Shown here one piece after another: positions 13,301 through 28,300 of a DNA stretch of 64,000 nucleotides (its first letter is position 1; the number at the start of each line of letters is the position of its first letter). The translations under genes were made by a program, and so were the position numbers. The DNA is taken from positions 23,213,974 to 23,277,973 of the forward strand of contig JAPTHN010000007.1 of NCBI GenBank assembly GCA_026936325.1, given 5' to 3'. The notes beneath the pieces were generated by a model, which was given only the letters and a program-made list of their open reading frames with translations, was not told where the DNA came from and did not search any database. The stretch comes from Platynereis dumerilii (lineage: Eukaryota > Annelida > Polychaeta > Phyllodocida > Nereididae).

Positions 13301-16300
13301 ACCTTGGAAATGAATGGTAGAACTGAATCACAAATTTCAGATTTGCTGAATGGACTTACTTTCTGTTCTTCTTCCAGCAGTAAATGACGAGAACAAGGAG
13401 GAGGAGGCCAAAGCCAACAACCGCTCCGGCCGCTACCATCATCTAAGTAAAAAAATAATGGTTTAGGTTACAATCAATGCTCATCTGTGTACAAAAACAA
13501 TAGTTTAGTTACATTCAATGCTCCTGGGAGTGAAAGGTTGGATTGGATAAAGCTTAGTCAAAGCAAATTCCTCAAATTCATTTGCTTTATTGTAAGGGTT
13601 AAAATAATAAATATCATGGATATTTCACTCCCAAGACAAGCCAGTTTCAACAATTCCACTTACCCAGAATGGCAAGATACTGCAGGCTTGAGTCTTGGTA
13701 TGATCTAAAAGACCCACACAGTGGCTGAAATGAAAAAAACATTGATGATTAAATTAAGAATGTAATTTAAGGAGTGAAATTGGCAGCAAACATACAGGAC
13801 TAAAACTAGTTAGCCATAATATTACAGTTTGAGCACGACTCATGACTGCCACACAATTCACATATTTATTACAAATAGAACAAAATAACAATTTAATAAT
13901 AATAATCCTAATATAGTATGATATTATATAGTGCCCATTCCCGATAAATCTGCTCACCAGCACTAACCATACTGAACAGCAATCATGCCAATCATTATAG
14001 TGACAATCTCAGGACATGGCCCCAGCAGGGTTTGAACCCACATTATCACGTGTACCCGGATGACATGCTAACCACTGTACCACGCAGCCAAATTATATCT
14101 AACAACTAATCTACAACCAATCTACCACAGAACAATCAATGCTCTCACCTGGGTGCTTGATAGTGTATCTCCTGCTTTCCCAGCTTGCACTCCCCGTTGA
14201 TGACTACGTACTCGTCATCCGAGCATCTGGGACAAGCCAGAGCCGTCCTCCATAGGAAGTAGAAGGTGCACCCGTCACACGTGCCGTCCATGCACTTAGG
14301 GGGCATCATCAATTGGCCCGACCCCTGCTGCTTGGGGTCACAGCGCAGGGTGATTATGGACGTCCTGCCCTTGTGGCATGCGCTTGTTTGGCTGCAATGA
14401 GAAAATTGTCAAAATAACATAAAGCTATATATACATCAACGCAATTATGTATAAAGTATAATTTAGCGACGAACCTGAATAATAGTGTGAATCTTATGTG
14501 AAGAGGAATCAAACTGGGGTTAGCCAGGGGGCAGTTTGATAGGTCAGTGAGAGGTCATGTGACAGGTCAGGTGACCAGGGGTAAAGTTTCTATTTACAGT
14601 CCCATGTTGCTGGGGGTCCAGGACAAATTAATTCATTTCTTAGAATCTGATTATATCAACACAGGTATCATAACCTCTTGTTGTGTGCAAAATAACTATT
14701 ACTAGTATTATGAAATTATTTGAAACATGCAAAGAGTAATTTCAGGTATTCTTCTCGATTTCAAATTTGCCGCCAAAACTTCCATTTTCTCACTGACTCT
14801 CAGAAAGTAGGTATGAACACACCTCCATTAAAAAGGAGCAATTTCACATTACTTACATTTCTGACATATATCTAAAATGGACGTCCAGTTCAGCAACTGC
14901 AACAGAAACATCAAATTAGACAACAAATACTGTTGAAGTGTATTTACAAAGAAACAATCTGAATCATCACCAATACAATTGAATACACCTTGGAATGACC
15001 TTCATTATTACTTACATTCATCAGGAAATCCTATTTGAGTCATGGCTTTTGTGATTACGGCATGATCGGGGCTCTCTTTGCTCGTGATATTCACCAGGAC
15101 ATCTCCCAGACTGTAACCAAAAGGGAAGCATATATAATTAAAGATGACATTGTATATGGATGAATGTTTGTTTGTTTGTGTTTTACACCTCTGCAGCACC
15201 TTAGTGGGCTATATCGAGGCAGGTGATCGCCGTATGATGAGATTCTCTGAGAAGACTTTGATTCTGGCACATACCCTATTAATTCAGGGATGCCCAGGGT
15301 TATTCATCGTAAATAACAAGTGCAAAAGGTGACTTACGCCAAGGGCTGGGCAGCGAGGACTCCCTCCTCCTCACCAGGCTTAGGGGGGATCAAGGTCGTT
15401 CTGCAGATCATGCTCGTCACTTTGTCAAGAGACTGTTGCTGATCCTGAAAGTCACAAAAATAATATTAGACCAACTGCAAACATGTATTAAATTACTTCA
15501 GTGGATCTTGATTCTGATTCCATATCAGATAATTGGATACTTTCAGATTAAACAAAAGCCCGTTTCTTCAATACATGTAGAAAATACACAGAATTCACCA
15601 GCAGATTGTACACTCAAGCACAAGTCCCAACAACCTTCTCAGAACATTCCTCAGTGACACACACATTTAATAGGTAAGCCTACCATTAAAAATGAACCCA
15701 GATGTATTTGAAAGGTTTATACCTCTCACAAAAACTATGCAAAACTGCTTCTGAAAATTTTAGAGGAAAACAAGACAATCTTGGAAAAAATATCCATGTC
15801 CCACACACACACACAAAATTCCACATTTTTAAGGAAAGACCTGCAGTACAAAACAACTAAGACAAATAAAGAGTGTAAAAATAGATCTTAGGTCTGAAAA
15901 ATTTACTCAAAACATAGGCACTGAAACTCAGCCATTCAATGCACCATAAATATACCACCCTGAAACATTGCCAGAAACACACAGTACTCCAAATTTAACA
16001 CCAATCAGTCATAAATAATTTCAGCCAGAAACCCAAAGATTGTCATAAAACTTGAACCCAATATTATATTGAATATTTTACCATTCTTGCTTTCTTTTGC
16101 CAAGCAATGTCGAACTGCGAGTCAAATGATAAATGAGATATTTCAATTGTTTATAATACTTTTTACAACATCAACCATGACTTAGAAATGTGGTGTTAGT
16201 AACTTAAATCTAAGAATACTGTTTGTGTTTTGTACTTGTCCTTATCAAGAAGACGGCTTTATACAACATTAGGGCATTTGCTTTATTCACAATATAGTTT

Positions 16301-19300
16301 ATAATTCTATTATCACAATATTATTATTATTATCTTATTATCACAATATAGTTCATTATCTTATTATTCAAACCTACTCCAAAAGAAATCCAGCCTTTGA
16401 TAAAATTTGATACCAAAATAAAAGTCAATGAAATATATTCATATATTTTCAAACCATACTCTCCTCCGTTCACAAATTGTACAAGCATATCTTCACACTT
16501 ATAGATTCATAATTTCAAAACCTGCACCTCACATAACAATGATATTAAACATGTAAACTCCTCCCATACAGTTTTAATTAGAACGTTACCCTCAAGATTC
16601 ATTGTAATCAGGATACCACAGGAAAAGTGTAAGTGGAAAACAAATAGTTTATAAAAATAAAAATCTCTGCATCTTAGCAATGCATCAATTTTGCTTATCA
16701 ACTTTTTTCCTGGAATATCCCTAACAACGAAAATCATAAAGTAAAAAATTTCGCTCAAAATGTCCAACAAATCACCTATTCCAACATAAACTTTAAAACA
16801 ATTGCATCATGTCAAAAACAATGATCTTACAACCTTAATTCAAAACTAGAAAATGTCCACCAAAATCTAACACCATAACCGGCACCCTTATCATTAAACT
16901 GGTTACCTCGCTCATATGTTTGTTGTGCTGAAATATGATTTGCAACCATCATATGACTTTTGCTTAACTTAGCAACATCAACCATTAGCCAACCGTTCAG
17001 TCAATCATCCCAGAGCGTGACATAAAACATTTCCCTTAATGCAATTGTGATTAATCCTTACAATTGCACCTTTGTGGAGAAATGTCACAATATTTCTAGC
17101 TTCCACCATCGGCCAACTGTTTCACAACCGTTTTATTTAAACAGCCATTCAAAATGTTCCAATTACAACAATAATTCTACTTTGCAGGGCAACCACCCTT
17201 CTTAAGCACCAAGCTCAATATATCCAGAGACAATCCACCTGATGCTAAACCCACTCACTGAAGCAGCTCCACTGTACTTATCCCTTCCAAATTCTCCACG
17301 CTAACAGAGCGGAGACCTATTAGCTAATTAGTCTTAGGTTAATACCAATGATTCTCATACAAACAGAGAACTCTCCAGTAGTCTCTACACACCTGTTTTA
17401 ATAGATTTTCTTTTGCATTCTGGTAAAGTGGAAGACATTTTATTTTATTACTTTTCCAATGACCCAAACATCTAAAGTGTAATAAACTCATAAATTATCA
17501 ATAAAAGAAACAAATCTCATAAAAATTAAAATCAAATCTTGCACTCACCCCAGAGAAGCTGATGTTGTCGGCACACTGGACCAAGGGGAAGGCAAATCCG
17601 TCGCCACATAAACTGATGTTGAAATGGTGGTAGTACTGGGTGCCACTCGTGGTGAACAGGGGGCTGCCCGACACTGACTGCACTCTGCAATCAAATAGTC
17701 AAGATTGAATATTGTGTTTTGTAATCCGTTTCCATTTGCTTCTTAATTCTGTCTGATTTACAAGTATTTGCATTGAAAACAAGGATGGATGGATTGATTG
17801 ATGATTGAGCTATTGCATCTTGTATTTATTTCATTGGAAATAAACCATGTATGAAATTTGAAGATCTGTATAATTCACTAAACATTTTTTTCTACCTATA
17901 CAGCTCTAAATTCAAAATAAGATAAAATCAAAATTAACTGATCAGTACATTATGTTTCCTAGGCATCTCTGACATGACCTCCGAATTTTCTATTGATGAT
18001 TGGGGCCTTACGTCCTGTATTTATGCACGTGATAGGCTAAGTAGGACAAGAGGAGGACAACAGCAATGAGGGATGATTGAAACAGTTGTCCATCATAGGC
18101 CCAGGTGACCCGGCAACAGCTGGATTCGAACCCTGGACCCAACAATAGGCACCTAGCAGGCTACCACTAGAACAACCCTCCCCCCGACATAATCACCCAA
18201 TTTTCTGTTGAATGAAATAGTACTGCTATTAATACACATTGTAAGACATAGCCCACCAACATACCCTCCGATCTTGGCGAAGTCGTAATGGTAACCATTG
18301 GGGCTGCGGTAGTGGCAGTTTGTAGTGCACTTCACGTGATTCTTCTGGGTAAGACCTTTTCCACAAGCAGTGCAGGACTGGAGGCCTTCTTGGTTCTGGT
18401 TGTGGGCGATGGTGTTTCCTGGACAATCCTTGCAAGTCCCTGTGCGTTGATCAATGTATTTGCCAGAGGGACATGGGATGCAGCTGAAAAACAGGCAAAC
18501 AATGTTTAACAGACGTCCTCAAAGAAAAGGCCATGAAACGGAGATTAACCTACTTTCTAAACAGTGTTTAGGTTATTGCATTGATTGATATACTCAGCGC
18601 AGTCAGTGCCAGTCAAAGAACAGTTTGGAAATTAATTAAGTGTATTTAACAATAAGTGAAAAATAATAATGATTTGATGAAGTTCAGATGAGACTTCTAC
18701 CACAAACAATCAATCAGTGTTCCAGCTAGGATATGATTCGGGCATACATTTTTCAAAAGAGGGCTTTTTCCAAAACCAGAACCGCAAGCGGTTTCAACGC
18801 TCGTCTGTTAATGTGAAATCTATCAATGTGTGCCAGATTATCACCCACAGGCCAATACCTAATTTCATAACACGAAGCGATATTTTAAGGTTACAATGGG
18901 CAGTTCAAGAAGAAAGATGGCTGCGAAAATGGCCGCTACAAAATGGCCGCCATCTTGGATTTCTCAACATGTGGCTGATCAATACCCGCAAACCCATACC
19001 TGTACCAAATTTCATTACTCTAAGCGAAATATTGAGTTCACGATGGGCAGCTCAAGAATGAAGAAAGATGGCTGCCAAAATGGCCACCACAAAATGGCCG
19101 CCATCTTGGATTTCTCAACATGTTCCCAATTGATACCCACAGGCCCACACCTGCACCAAATTTCATAACTCTAAGCGAAATATTGAGGTCACTATGGGCA
19201 GTTCAAGAAATGAAGAAAGATGGCTGCCAAAATGGCGGCCATCCTGGATTTCTCAACATGTTCCTGATCCATACCCAACGGCCAATACCTGTACCAAATT

Positions 19301-22300
19301 TCATAACTGTAAGTGAAATATTAAGGTCACAATGGGTAGTTCAAGAATGAAGAAAGATGGCTGCCAAAATGGCCGCCACAAAATGGTCGCCATCTTAGAT
19401 TTCTTGACATGTTCCCGATCCATACCCAGAGGCCCATACCTGTACCAAATTTCATAACTGTAAGTGAAATATTAAGGTCACAATGGGCAGTTCAAGAATG
19501 AAAAAAGATGGCTGCCAAAATGGCCGCCATAAAATGGCAGCCATCTTGCTTTTCTCGACATGATCCCGATCCATACCTATAGCCCCATACCTGTACCAAA
19601 TTTCATAACTCTAAGTGGAAAACTAAGGTCACAAATGGACACTTACAAAAACTTTAACCGGGACAACGAGGACGAGGACGACGCCGATCGAGTGACGACA
19701 ATAGCTCTTCGTTTTCAAAGAAAACAGACGAGCTAAAAAAGAGAGAAGTTTTTGAGCATGGCAGACGAGGGTCAACATGACGCAGTACCATGCTCAAATG
19801 GCCTAGCTGCAACATTGCCGATTATGATATCCACACACCCTGTCACCAAAGAAGGTTCGAAACTACTCTAACAGAATTGGACTATATAAATTATGATTTG
19901 ATATCTCCGACAAGTTTGAAGACTTAATCACTTCTCTTACCCAGCATGGCTAGCACCAGTGGGACACTTCTTGCATCCTCGGGAGCCTCCCTTCAGCGTA
20001 TTAGTGACAATAATTGAGTGGATTTTGGCAAAATCGTTCTTTAAATGGTAGGTCTGCTGGTCTGCTGTGGATTCATCCCAGCTCTGCTTCTGGAAGGCCC
20101 AACTGAACGTCACAGGGTCCGTTTGCTTGATGGCGTATCTGCAAATGAAAGAAACAAAATAACATTAATTTGGTGAACGTCTTGATTTGATGACATATTG
20201 CAGATTGGACTTAGCAAGATTTTTATTACAGAATATTAATCCCTTACAAAAGCGATTCATAATATAACTTTACATAATCCAAATTGGGCAACTTACGAGT
20301 ACATCTGCTTTGATTGTTTTCCAGTGAATGTCTCAACAACCTGAGTTCCTCGTGATTCTGTTTGCTGAAATAAAGATGGGTATCAATATAGAAGCAATTG
20401 CTTTTTGATTTTAAAATAAAGTTCTATCTCAAGACCTATCAACTCTCTATTAATTTAAATCTACATATATCTATATTACATATATTATATTTTATTGACT
20501 TCCGACATTCCCATAATTAACTTATAGCCAAATGAGAAATACCATTGTCCCAAAATCAAAGTTACTAATTTAATAGAAAAAATACATTATTTCCTCGTTG
20601 TAGGCATATCCATGCATAACATGCAGTCTCATGTTACACACAACAAACTAAATGACCAAAATTGTGCAACAATAAACGCATGGGGGGCTAGATGTGTCAA
20701 AATGTATTTGAGGGGTCTCCCTTCCCAATACACCGAATAACTTGGTGATACCTACTTTTGGTATAACAGGCACTACTACAAACACTGCTAGTAGCTACTT
20801 ACTTTCATGAAGAAGAGAGAGCAAGTCTTGGTGCACTCCAGTTCAAACACGAATGACACGTTGGCCACTGTGATGGGGTTTCCCTCCAGGATCTGCTTCT
20901 TGCCCTTGAAGCCTCCGATGTCCAGACTCATGACGAGGTAAGCGTCGTCCGCGTGGCCCTTTCCGCTGTGGATGTGGTTCAAGCCAGACACCCAGCCCTC
21001 CTTGGAAGAACACCCGCGATCTGTGGGGAAAAAGATGAAAAAGATTGTAAAAGCTAGCGAAATTAAAGTGTGTAACCATTCATATGGTAGCAAGACTCTG
21101 CAAGAATTTATATTTTTCTGGCCATTCCACATAACACCCATTTACACTGAAGCAACTCTTCATAAATATGCGATGATTGCGATGTTGTTTAAGGAGGTTG
21201 GATGGATGGATGATTGAGGCTTTACGTCCTGTATTTATGCACTTGGTAGGCTAATTAGGACAGGAGGAGGACACGGCAATGAGGCGAAGGATGGTTGAAA
21301 CAGCCGTCCAACATAGGCCCAGGTGACCCGACAGGAGCTGCATTCGAAACCTGGACCCAGTGATTGTCAGTCCAGCACGACACCACTAGACCAACCCTCC
21401 CCTTGTTTAAGGAGGAAAACACAATGCAATAAAAGCTGAAGGTGGATGATTCATTCAGCGAGTGCTACTTCTTGGAAAAGCATTGCCAGATCCAAAACAC
21501 AACAGCCACTGAAGTATGGGCAAAAATTTTACTAAGAACTCATAAATGAGCAATTCATTTCTCAGCACTAAGAGCGCTCAATGGTAAGCATTTCGATACG
21601 TTCACTTACATCACACTGCACTATTGTACATATATTTTATTCATCAAAAGGCGTATAATATAATATGGCCATGGAAAATGTTCTTTTTTTACTCCTGATG
21701 GCCAGAGCTGTTGACACACATTCAGATATAAATCTATAGTAAAATTGGATTAAAATCATGATTCATACATCAAATCCATGAAAATTGCTAATGTAAAACA
21801 AACAATTGATTTTATAAGTAGCAACCTAGACACAAGCTACAATGGTATCAGTAAGAGTAACAAAAGCAAATTTTTAACACCTGACTAAAAGAAATACAGT
21901 GCATCTAATCTATGGGAGTGGGGGAGTTTGTGGGCTTACGCCAAAGTGTGCTGCGTATAACTTACATAGGAAACTATTTATGTTGCAGGTCAGAAAAAGA
22001 TAAGCTGTGATGATGGATGAATACCATTAAAAATCTACAAATAACCATTTTGCTTGTCACACAGCCTCACGTAATCAATAGCAGCTGCACAAACTGCAAT
22101 TCACAGAGCAAGGCTCTCACACCCATGAATAGGCCTGAGTAGAATCTATAGACAAGTTGTAATCGGTGATTCATAAGCCTATGCTTCGTGTAAAAATCAC
22201 ATGTCAAACAAAAAATTTAACCATAGCTTGATGCAAATGATATCTTAATAATATCTAAGAATTCTAAATTTCTTAACTGTGATTGAAATTATAAGAGATG

Positions 22301-25300
22301 CAATGAAATTACACTTATGATACCAATTTGTATGGTAATATTCCAGGCATCCAAAGTCTCATTTAAAGGAGTCTTTCTAAAGTATTTCACATCGAAAATT
22401 AGCAAATTGAACTTAGGGCTATTCCATTTAAAACTCTGGGGGGGGGGGGGGGGGTGGTCGGGTTGATTTTTTTTTCGTAAGATGGATGGGGGGGTCGGCG
22501 AAAATTCAATTCAGATGTATGGTGGTATGCAAAAGAAACCGCTTTAGATGGATGGGGGGTACCCGAAAAATTCACTTTAGATGCATGTAGGGGGGGCTCT
22601 GACCCCCTCCTACACCTAATAAATAAACAATCGCTACATGCATGCTACAAGAAATTAAATAAACCATCATTTCAGACAAATTTGACAGGTCGCCGCATGG
22701 AATAAAATTCGTGAGCGCCGAAATTGACCGGACTTTGGCGCTTCTGCTGGCCCGAAATGGACAGGAAACCACTAAAAAACTATTTAAACATGTGCACAAA
22801 CTCTTTAATAAATAATTTTCGGTACCTGTGAGGCATTCTTAAGTTTATTATTCCAAAATGCAGCTATAAAAGTCAGCATCAAAAAAGAAATAAACATTCA
22901 GTCGGCCATGACCCTTCTTCTTCTTCTTCTTCTTGAGATTAATTCCGCCTCTGTTTAGGGCGAGCCTCCCTTGGAGAGTTATGGTATATAAGCTTATATA
23001 CCCTCTTCAGTATTTTAGGAGTTATTTTGTAAGACATATATATATGATTTTATTTTATCTTATTCACTGTACACAAAATGAAACAGTAGGATTACACAAT
23101 AAAGATTACTCTTATTTCCATTGTGGTCCTTTTGATGGGAGTCTCCAGAAAGTTCATTGACAGTACTTAATTAAATAAAATTTAATAATATTTCTGACAG
23201 TTCTGGTGGGGTCAGCTCTGAAGCTTGAGCCAGATCTTAGGAGGCAATATATAATTATAATTTAATGGATGTTTCACATCTGAATTCTGCCTCCAGACAA
23301 GTTACTGCAATACAGAAAATGCTAAAAATTGAATAAAATGACTTTTTCTTGAGAAAATCATCAATTGGATCAAGGGAGCTCCCTGGAATCATAAATTTGA
23401 CTGTAGGGATGCACGGATATCCGGCACAGTATCCGGTATCCGGCCGGATAGTGGAATTTGCAGGATATCCGGTATCCGGCAAAATGAGGGTATGAGAACC
23501 GGATATCAGAACCGGATATCTAGCATGTTCAAAACTTAATGAAAGGCTAAAATTTTGATAATTACCAAATGAAAGTTACCACGACAGAGTCAACAACATT
23601 ATTTCACCATCTTCAAAATCAGAATTCAGTTACAGAACAAAACGAAAAACATTCCATCAGAGGAACAGTCCTCCTGCCGGACCGATATGTTTCAGCTCTC
23701 ATAAAAAATATTCATAATCAACCACAAATTCTGAAAAACTTCCTTTTTCGCATGTTTACTATCCGGTTCCAACTATCCGGTTGCTATCCGGTATCCGGCA
23801 GTTGGTGTTGCCGGATTATCCGGTATCCGGCTATTTTCACTACCCGTGCATCACTATTTGACTGGAAACAAAATTGGAAATTTTGACTATCTTGTGATAT
23901 TTAACAGTCTTCTCTTGATGCCTCCGTCATTATCAGGGAGATGCCTCTGTCATATCAGGGAGAGGCCCCTGTCCTATCACGGAGAGGCCTACTCCTCTGC
24001 ACGGAGAAACCTCTGCCTCAGTATGGAGTCATCAAGACACTAGAAAATATTGGCCAAGAAAAATGGAATAATTAAGTCCCTTCTAAAAATAAATGTTAAT
24101 TTCAAGAATTTTGAGGAGGATTTGACTTCCTCCTGCATCATGTCACGGAGAACTGCCTCCACCTCCATCATATCACTGAGAGCTGGTTGGAAAATAAGAA
24201 ATAAATTCAAGAATTTTGGAAAGTCCGGCTTCACCTCCATCATATTACGGAGAACAGTCAACCTTGCGGAAGTCAGACTAAAATAGATTGCACTATTCTG
24301 TCCAAGTTAAGAGAATATCCAAGGCCGTAGGCTGGGCTGAATCCTGAGTGGGGGGGGGGGCAGAGACTGGTCTGGAGGCATGCGCACCCTGGAAAACCCT
24401 TGAATATCTGACATTTTTACATGTAATCATTGTAATGCACCTTTATTGGCCAAATTCTAGGGGGGGGGGGGGGCAGCCGCCCCCTTGCCCCTCTGCAGGC
24501 AACGGCCCTGATATCAGGCCTAGACAAAGAACTCTTAGTCAGAAAAATGAAGCAAGTTTTCCAATGAAAATTGTCTGAGATAGGCGGAAATTTCTTGCAG
24601 TTCATGAAGGCAATTCCAACTTAGAAGTTAAAAGGTAATAAAGTGCAGCCAAAGACCACATTTATTGGATTGCGAAACGGAAAGTTTGGCGTCTGCAATC
24701 GAACCAGCAAATTTTTTTTTATGGTGAAAATTAAAAAAAATTATATGCATGTAGGGTTGAGATTTTTTTTGGGGGGGAGGGGGTAAAAAATGTTTGTCGT
24801 GGGGGGGGGGACGAAAAAAATTCGGATTTGATGCATGAAGGGTGGGTAAAAAATTCGCATTTAGTGCATGTAGGGTCTCCAAAAATATCGAAGTTGACGC
24901 ATGGAGGGGTCGAACTTAATTCACTTTAGATGCATGGGGGGGGGGGTCAAAAATGTAACCTGACCACCCCCCCCCCCCAGGTTTTTAAATGGAATAGCCC
25001 TTAGCAATGTTGTAAAATGCTGTTGAAATTCCACATGAAGAGAAATCAGTGGCATTAATTTTAGGTTATATTCATGGTAGCTAACCTCTGCAACAACATA
25101 GTTTTTGGAGGTAACTGATAAATGAAGATGGTGTCCAGTATCGGGATAACGCACAGAAATTCTCAAACCAAAGATAGCTTGTGAGTCACTAACCCCAAGA
25201 TATTTACCATAAAACTTTTTGAGACATACCATTCATGGTGAGACAGGCTGTAGTGATATTGGCGTCGGTGGGTAGGTTGTTCCAGAAGTTGATCTCAATT

Positions 25301-28300
25301 CCGTACTCGGGAGCCGTAGACGGAGGACAGACAGCGCAAGCATTCATACCGTCAGAGAACATGTTGTCGGAGCAGAAACTGCACGTTCCGTTGATGAACT
25401 CCATGCCAGGATTGCACGGGGGGCACTCCTTCATATTGCCAGAGACTGGTAGGTGGACGGCGCCAGTCTCTTTGCAGACCTTTGGCTCAATCCACTTGTA
25501 CATGACTTGCGTCTGAAATGATCAATAGAGACTGTCAAGAATTGGTCTTAGAGGGTTGCACTGTCTATTTAATATCACACCCATACATTAATCATCAAGG
25601 GCGTTTTTCATTCATCAGTGTTCCAGCTAGGCCATTTGAGCATGGCGCCCTTTTAGATTAAAATTTTTCAAATTTTTTTTCGAAGTACCCTAATTTCAAG
25701 AAAATTGTATGCCCGAATCAAATCCTAGCTGGAACACTGTTAAAATTGCTACACCTGATCGGGCTACATCGAGATTTGTTGTTTTGTACAGTGACATAAT
25801 AGTAAGGATATATGAAATATCACTTCGTGGCAAGTTTTTCGACACTTTACAATGATTACATTTCATAAATATAAATTGTCAATAACATATTCATAAGTTA
25901 CTGGGGCTAACCGAATCTAAATTGGCAATGTAATGTTATATTTGCAAACATAATATGGGCTCTATCTGCTGCGTATTATTACAGTAACTTCAATGATAAG
26001 CAGTTACACTTCTAGGATGTTGACTCAGAGTGATAAAACGATCATTTCATGGGAGTTTGAACAGGTGTTAAAATAATTCTATTCATTATTAACCAAAGTT
26101 ACAATTCCTGAGTTTGTTTTGTCAATAATTATTTCAAATCAAATTTCCTGACATTTATGGTTATTTATAGGCGCATAGTAAGCATACCAGTATAGTACGA
26201 AAGATACAGACCATGTTATGTTCATCACAAGGGCTGTTGTACTCGAAGTAGTCATCCTTGGTGCATGCTGGTTTTGGTTTACACTTCGAAGATCCCTTCA
26301 CTGTAATAAATGAGAGAATTGTTCTTTTAATTAAATCTTATATATGTACTAGTACAGTTAACCTCCATATTGTAAAATTTTGCTTACAGATAATTTCACC
26401 TCCTTGAAGATAGGGTGATCTTTATACTGGATTTATGTAATTCTTTTTAATTAACTTTTCATATGGAATCTTACAACTTCAATTGACTTCTAACATTCAG
26501 ACGATGTTCAGAACGAAAATCAACTACTTCTGTTTTTCAATATTTAGCGAACAAGACAGTAAACAGAACTTTGTCTTTCATAGAAGTGTGACAACACCTG
26601 CGTTCAAAATGTTACCCAAGTTAATTACCTAAGTAAAAATAAATTATAAATGCAAAACAAGAAATGCTCTAACACCTGACATGACAAAGTCACAAACTGA
26701 TGCTGGAGCAGAGATTAGGGCTGTAACGCAATGCCATGCACGCTTGTAAGAAAGTTATTTAAAACACCAAAATGTTTGCAGGTGACACTTACACGCATAC
26801 TCCTCCTGGCCACAAGCATCGCAGATGTCGGCTCCCTTTCTGGAATACCTGTTCAGTTGGCAAGGGGTGCAAGCTTTTGCTCCAGAACTGCTGTACGTCC
26901 CCTCCTTACATTTGGTGCACTCTGAGGTGAAAGCAACTCCTGAAAAATTAAATAAAGCTTTGTTGAACATCATAAGAATTCACAGGTTACTTAATGCAAT
27001 GTCAGAAGACATGATAACCAACATAAAATCATATGATATCCAAACTACTAAACAGCGTGCGTCAACAACTAAGCAGTGTATTATTAGAAGTAGGCTAGCT
27101 ATAAGAAATTAACCAAGGAAAACAAAATCAATGGACATTATGCCAGAATCCATGTCCACAGAATGTATTTGTATCATACTTAATTCTTCAACCTTTTGCA
27201 ACCGATTAAAAGTATGAGTCATCTAATAACTTATTATAAGTACTACAATTTCTATTTGTTTCCTTTATGTGAATGTCAAAAGACATGTTGTTTTTCAAAA
27301 CCGGTCAATAAGCCCATCCGGTAATGCTCGGACCATTCAACAGCAAATGCAAAATACAGATCTATTCACATACCAGTAATTTCGATCTTGCGGATCATGA
27401 CGGGTTTCTTCAACTGCTCCTTGGGACTGGAGAAGCCGATGGTCTTCCAGTGCAACAGATTGAGACCGGAAGTGAGTGGGACCGTGATGGACTTCCATTC
27501 TCCGGCTTCCGTAGCTGTGGGCCATCGGTTGGACTTGCGGTCTCCCACAGCCTGGCACTGGTTGTTTTGCACCTAAATAATTTAAGAAGATTATTGTAAA
27601 GGATTCACCTAATGGATGGATGGATGATTTGGGCTTTACGTCCTATATTTTTGCACTAGGTAGGCTAATCAGGACAGGAGGAGGACATGGCAATGGGGTG
27701 AAGGATGATTGAAACAGCCATCCAACATTGGCCAAGGTGATCCGGCAAGAGCTGGATTCCAACCCTGGACACAGCGGTTGGCAGTCCAGCACACTACCAC
27801 TAGACCAACCCTCCTCCCTTCATCTTATGAGACAAGGAATAGTTTTTGACATAATTACTTCAGCATGGCAGGTCCTGGGGCATAATTCTATGAAGCATGT
27901 AGTGGCTGACAATAATCAATAACAAGTTTACTCAATTGATAGGTCTATTTCTCTTTGTGCAACGTTTGAACAGTGAGTGGCAATAGGATGCAAATATGAA
28001 ATACGACTCGCTGACATTATTTAACCAGGATACAATATTTCAGTAAAATCAATCAGTAAAGCATTACAAATATTGAGGATGCTTTGAGCCAAAGCTGAAA
28101 GAACTCTGTACATGCTGTAGAGAACAATGCAAACTTTCTAGTTGGTAAATAAAAAACGTCTTGCAGTTTTTTCTGAGGCTTAAACATATGTATTTAAATA
28201 CAATGGAATTTGTTTTTAGGTCTACAGCAATTCATTTGGCTTTGATTCTTCACCAATATTCTAAACATTTTTTCACATAAGACCATTACTTCTACTCAAC

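Larger units (their letters stand above)
21416..25229. other. ELAPOR intron 8, remaining part
   Basis: Apart from the SINE to its left and the nested transposons at 22416-25000, the intron shows only AT-rich sequence. No exon was recognised. Confidence 0.55.

Noticed and set aside
14017-14090. Functional tRNA gene
   Set aside because: A and B boxes exist but the stems pair poorly and the sequence continues into a SINE-like body.
18288-18509. Plus-strand frame opposite ELAPOR exon 12
   Set aside because: Shadow of the minus-strand exon encoding the cysteine-rich CIPCPSGKY segment.
18715-19350. Open frames with repeated HRPIPVPNFIT
   Set aside because: They are translations of the 145-bp satellite-like units, with no splice context.
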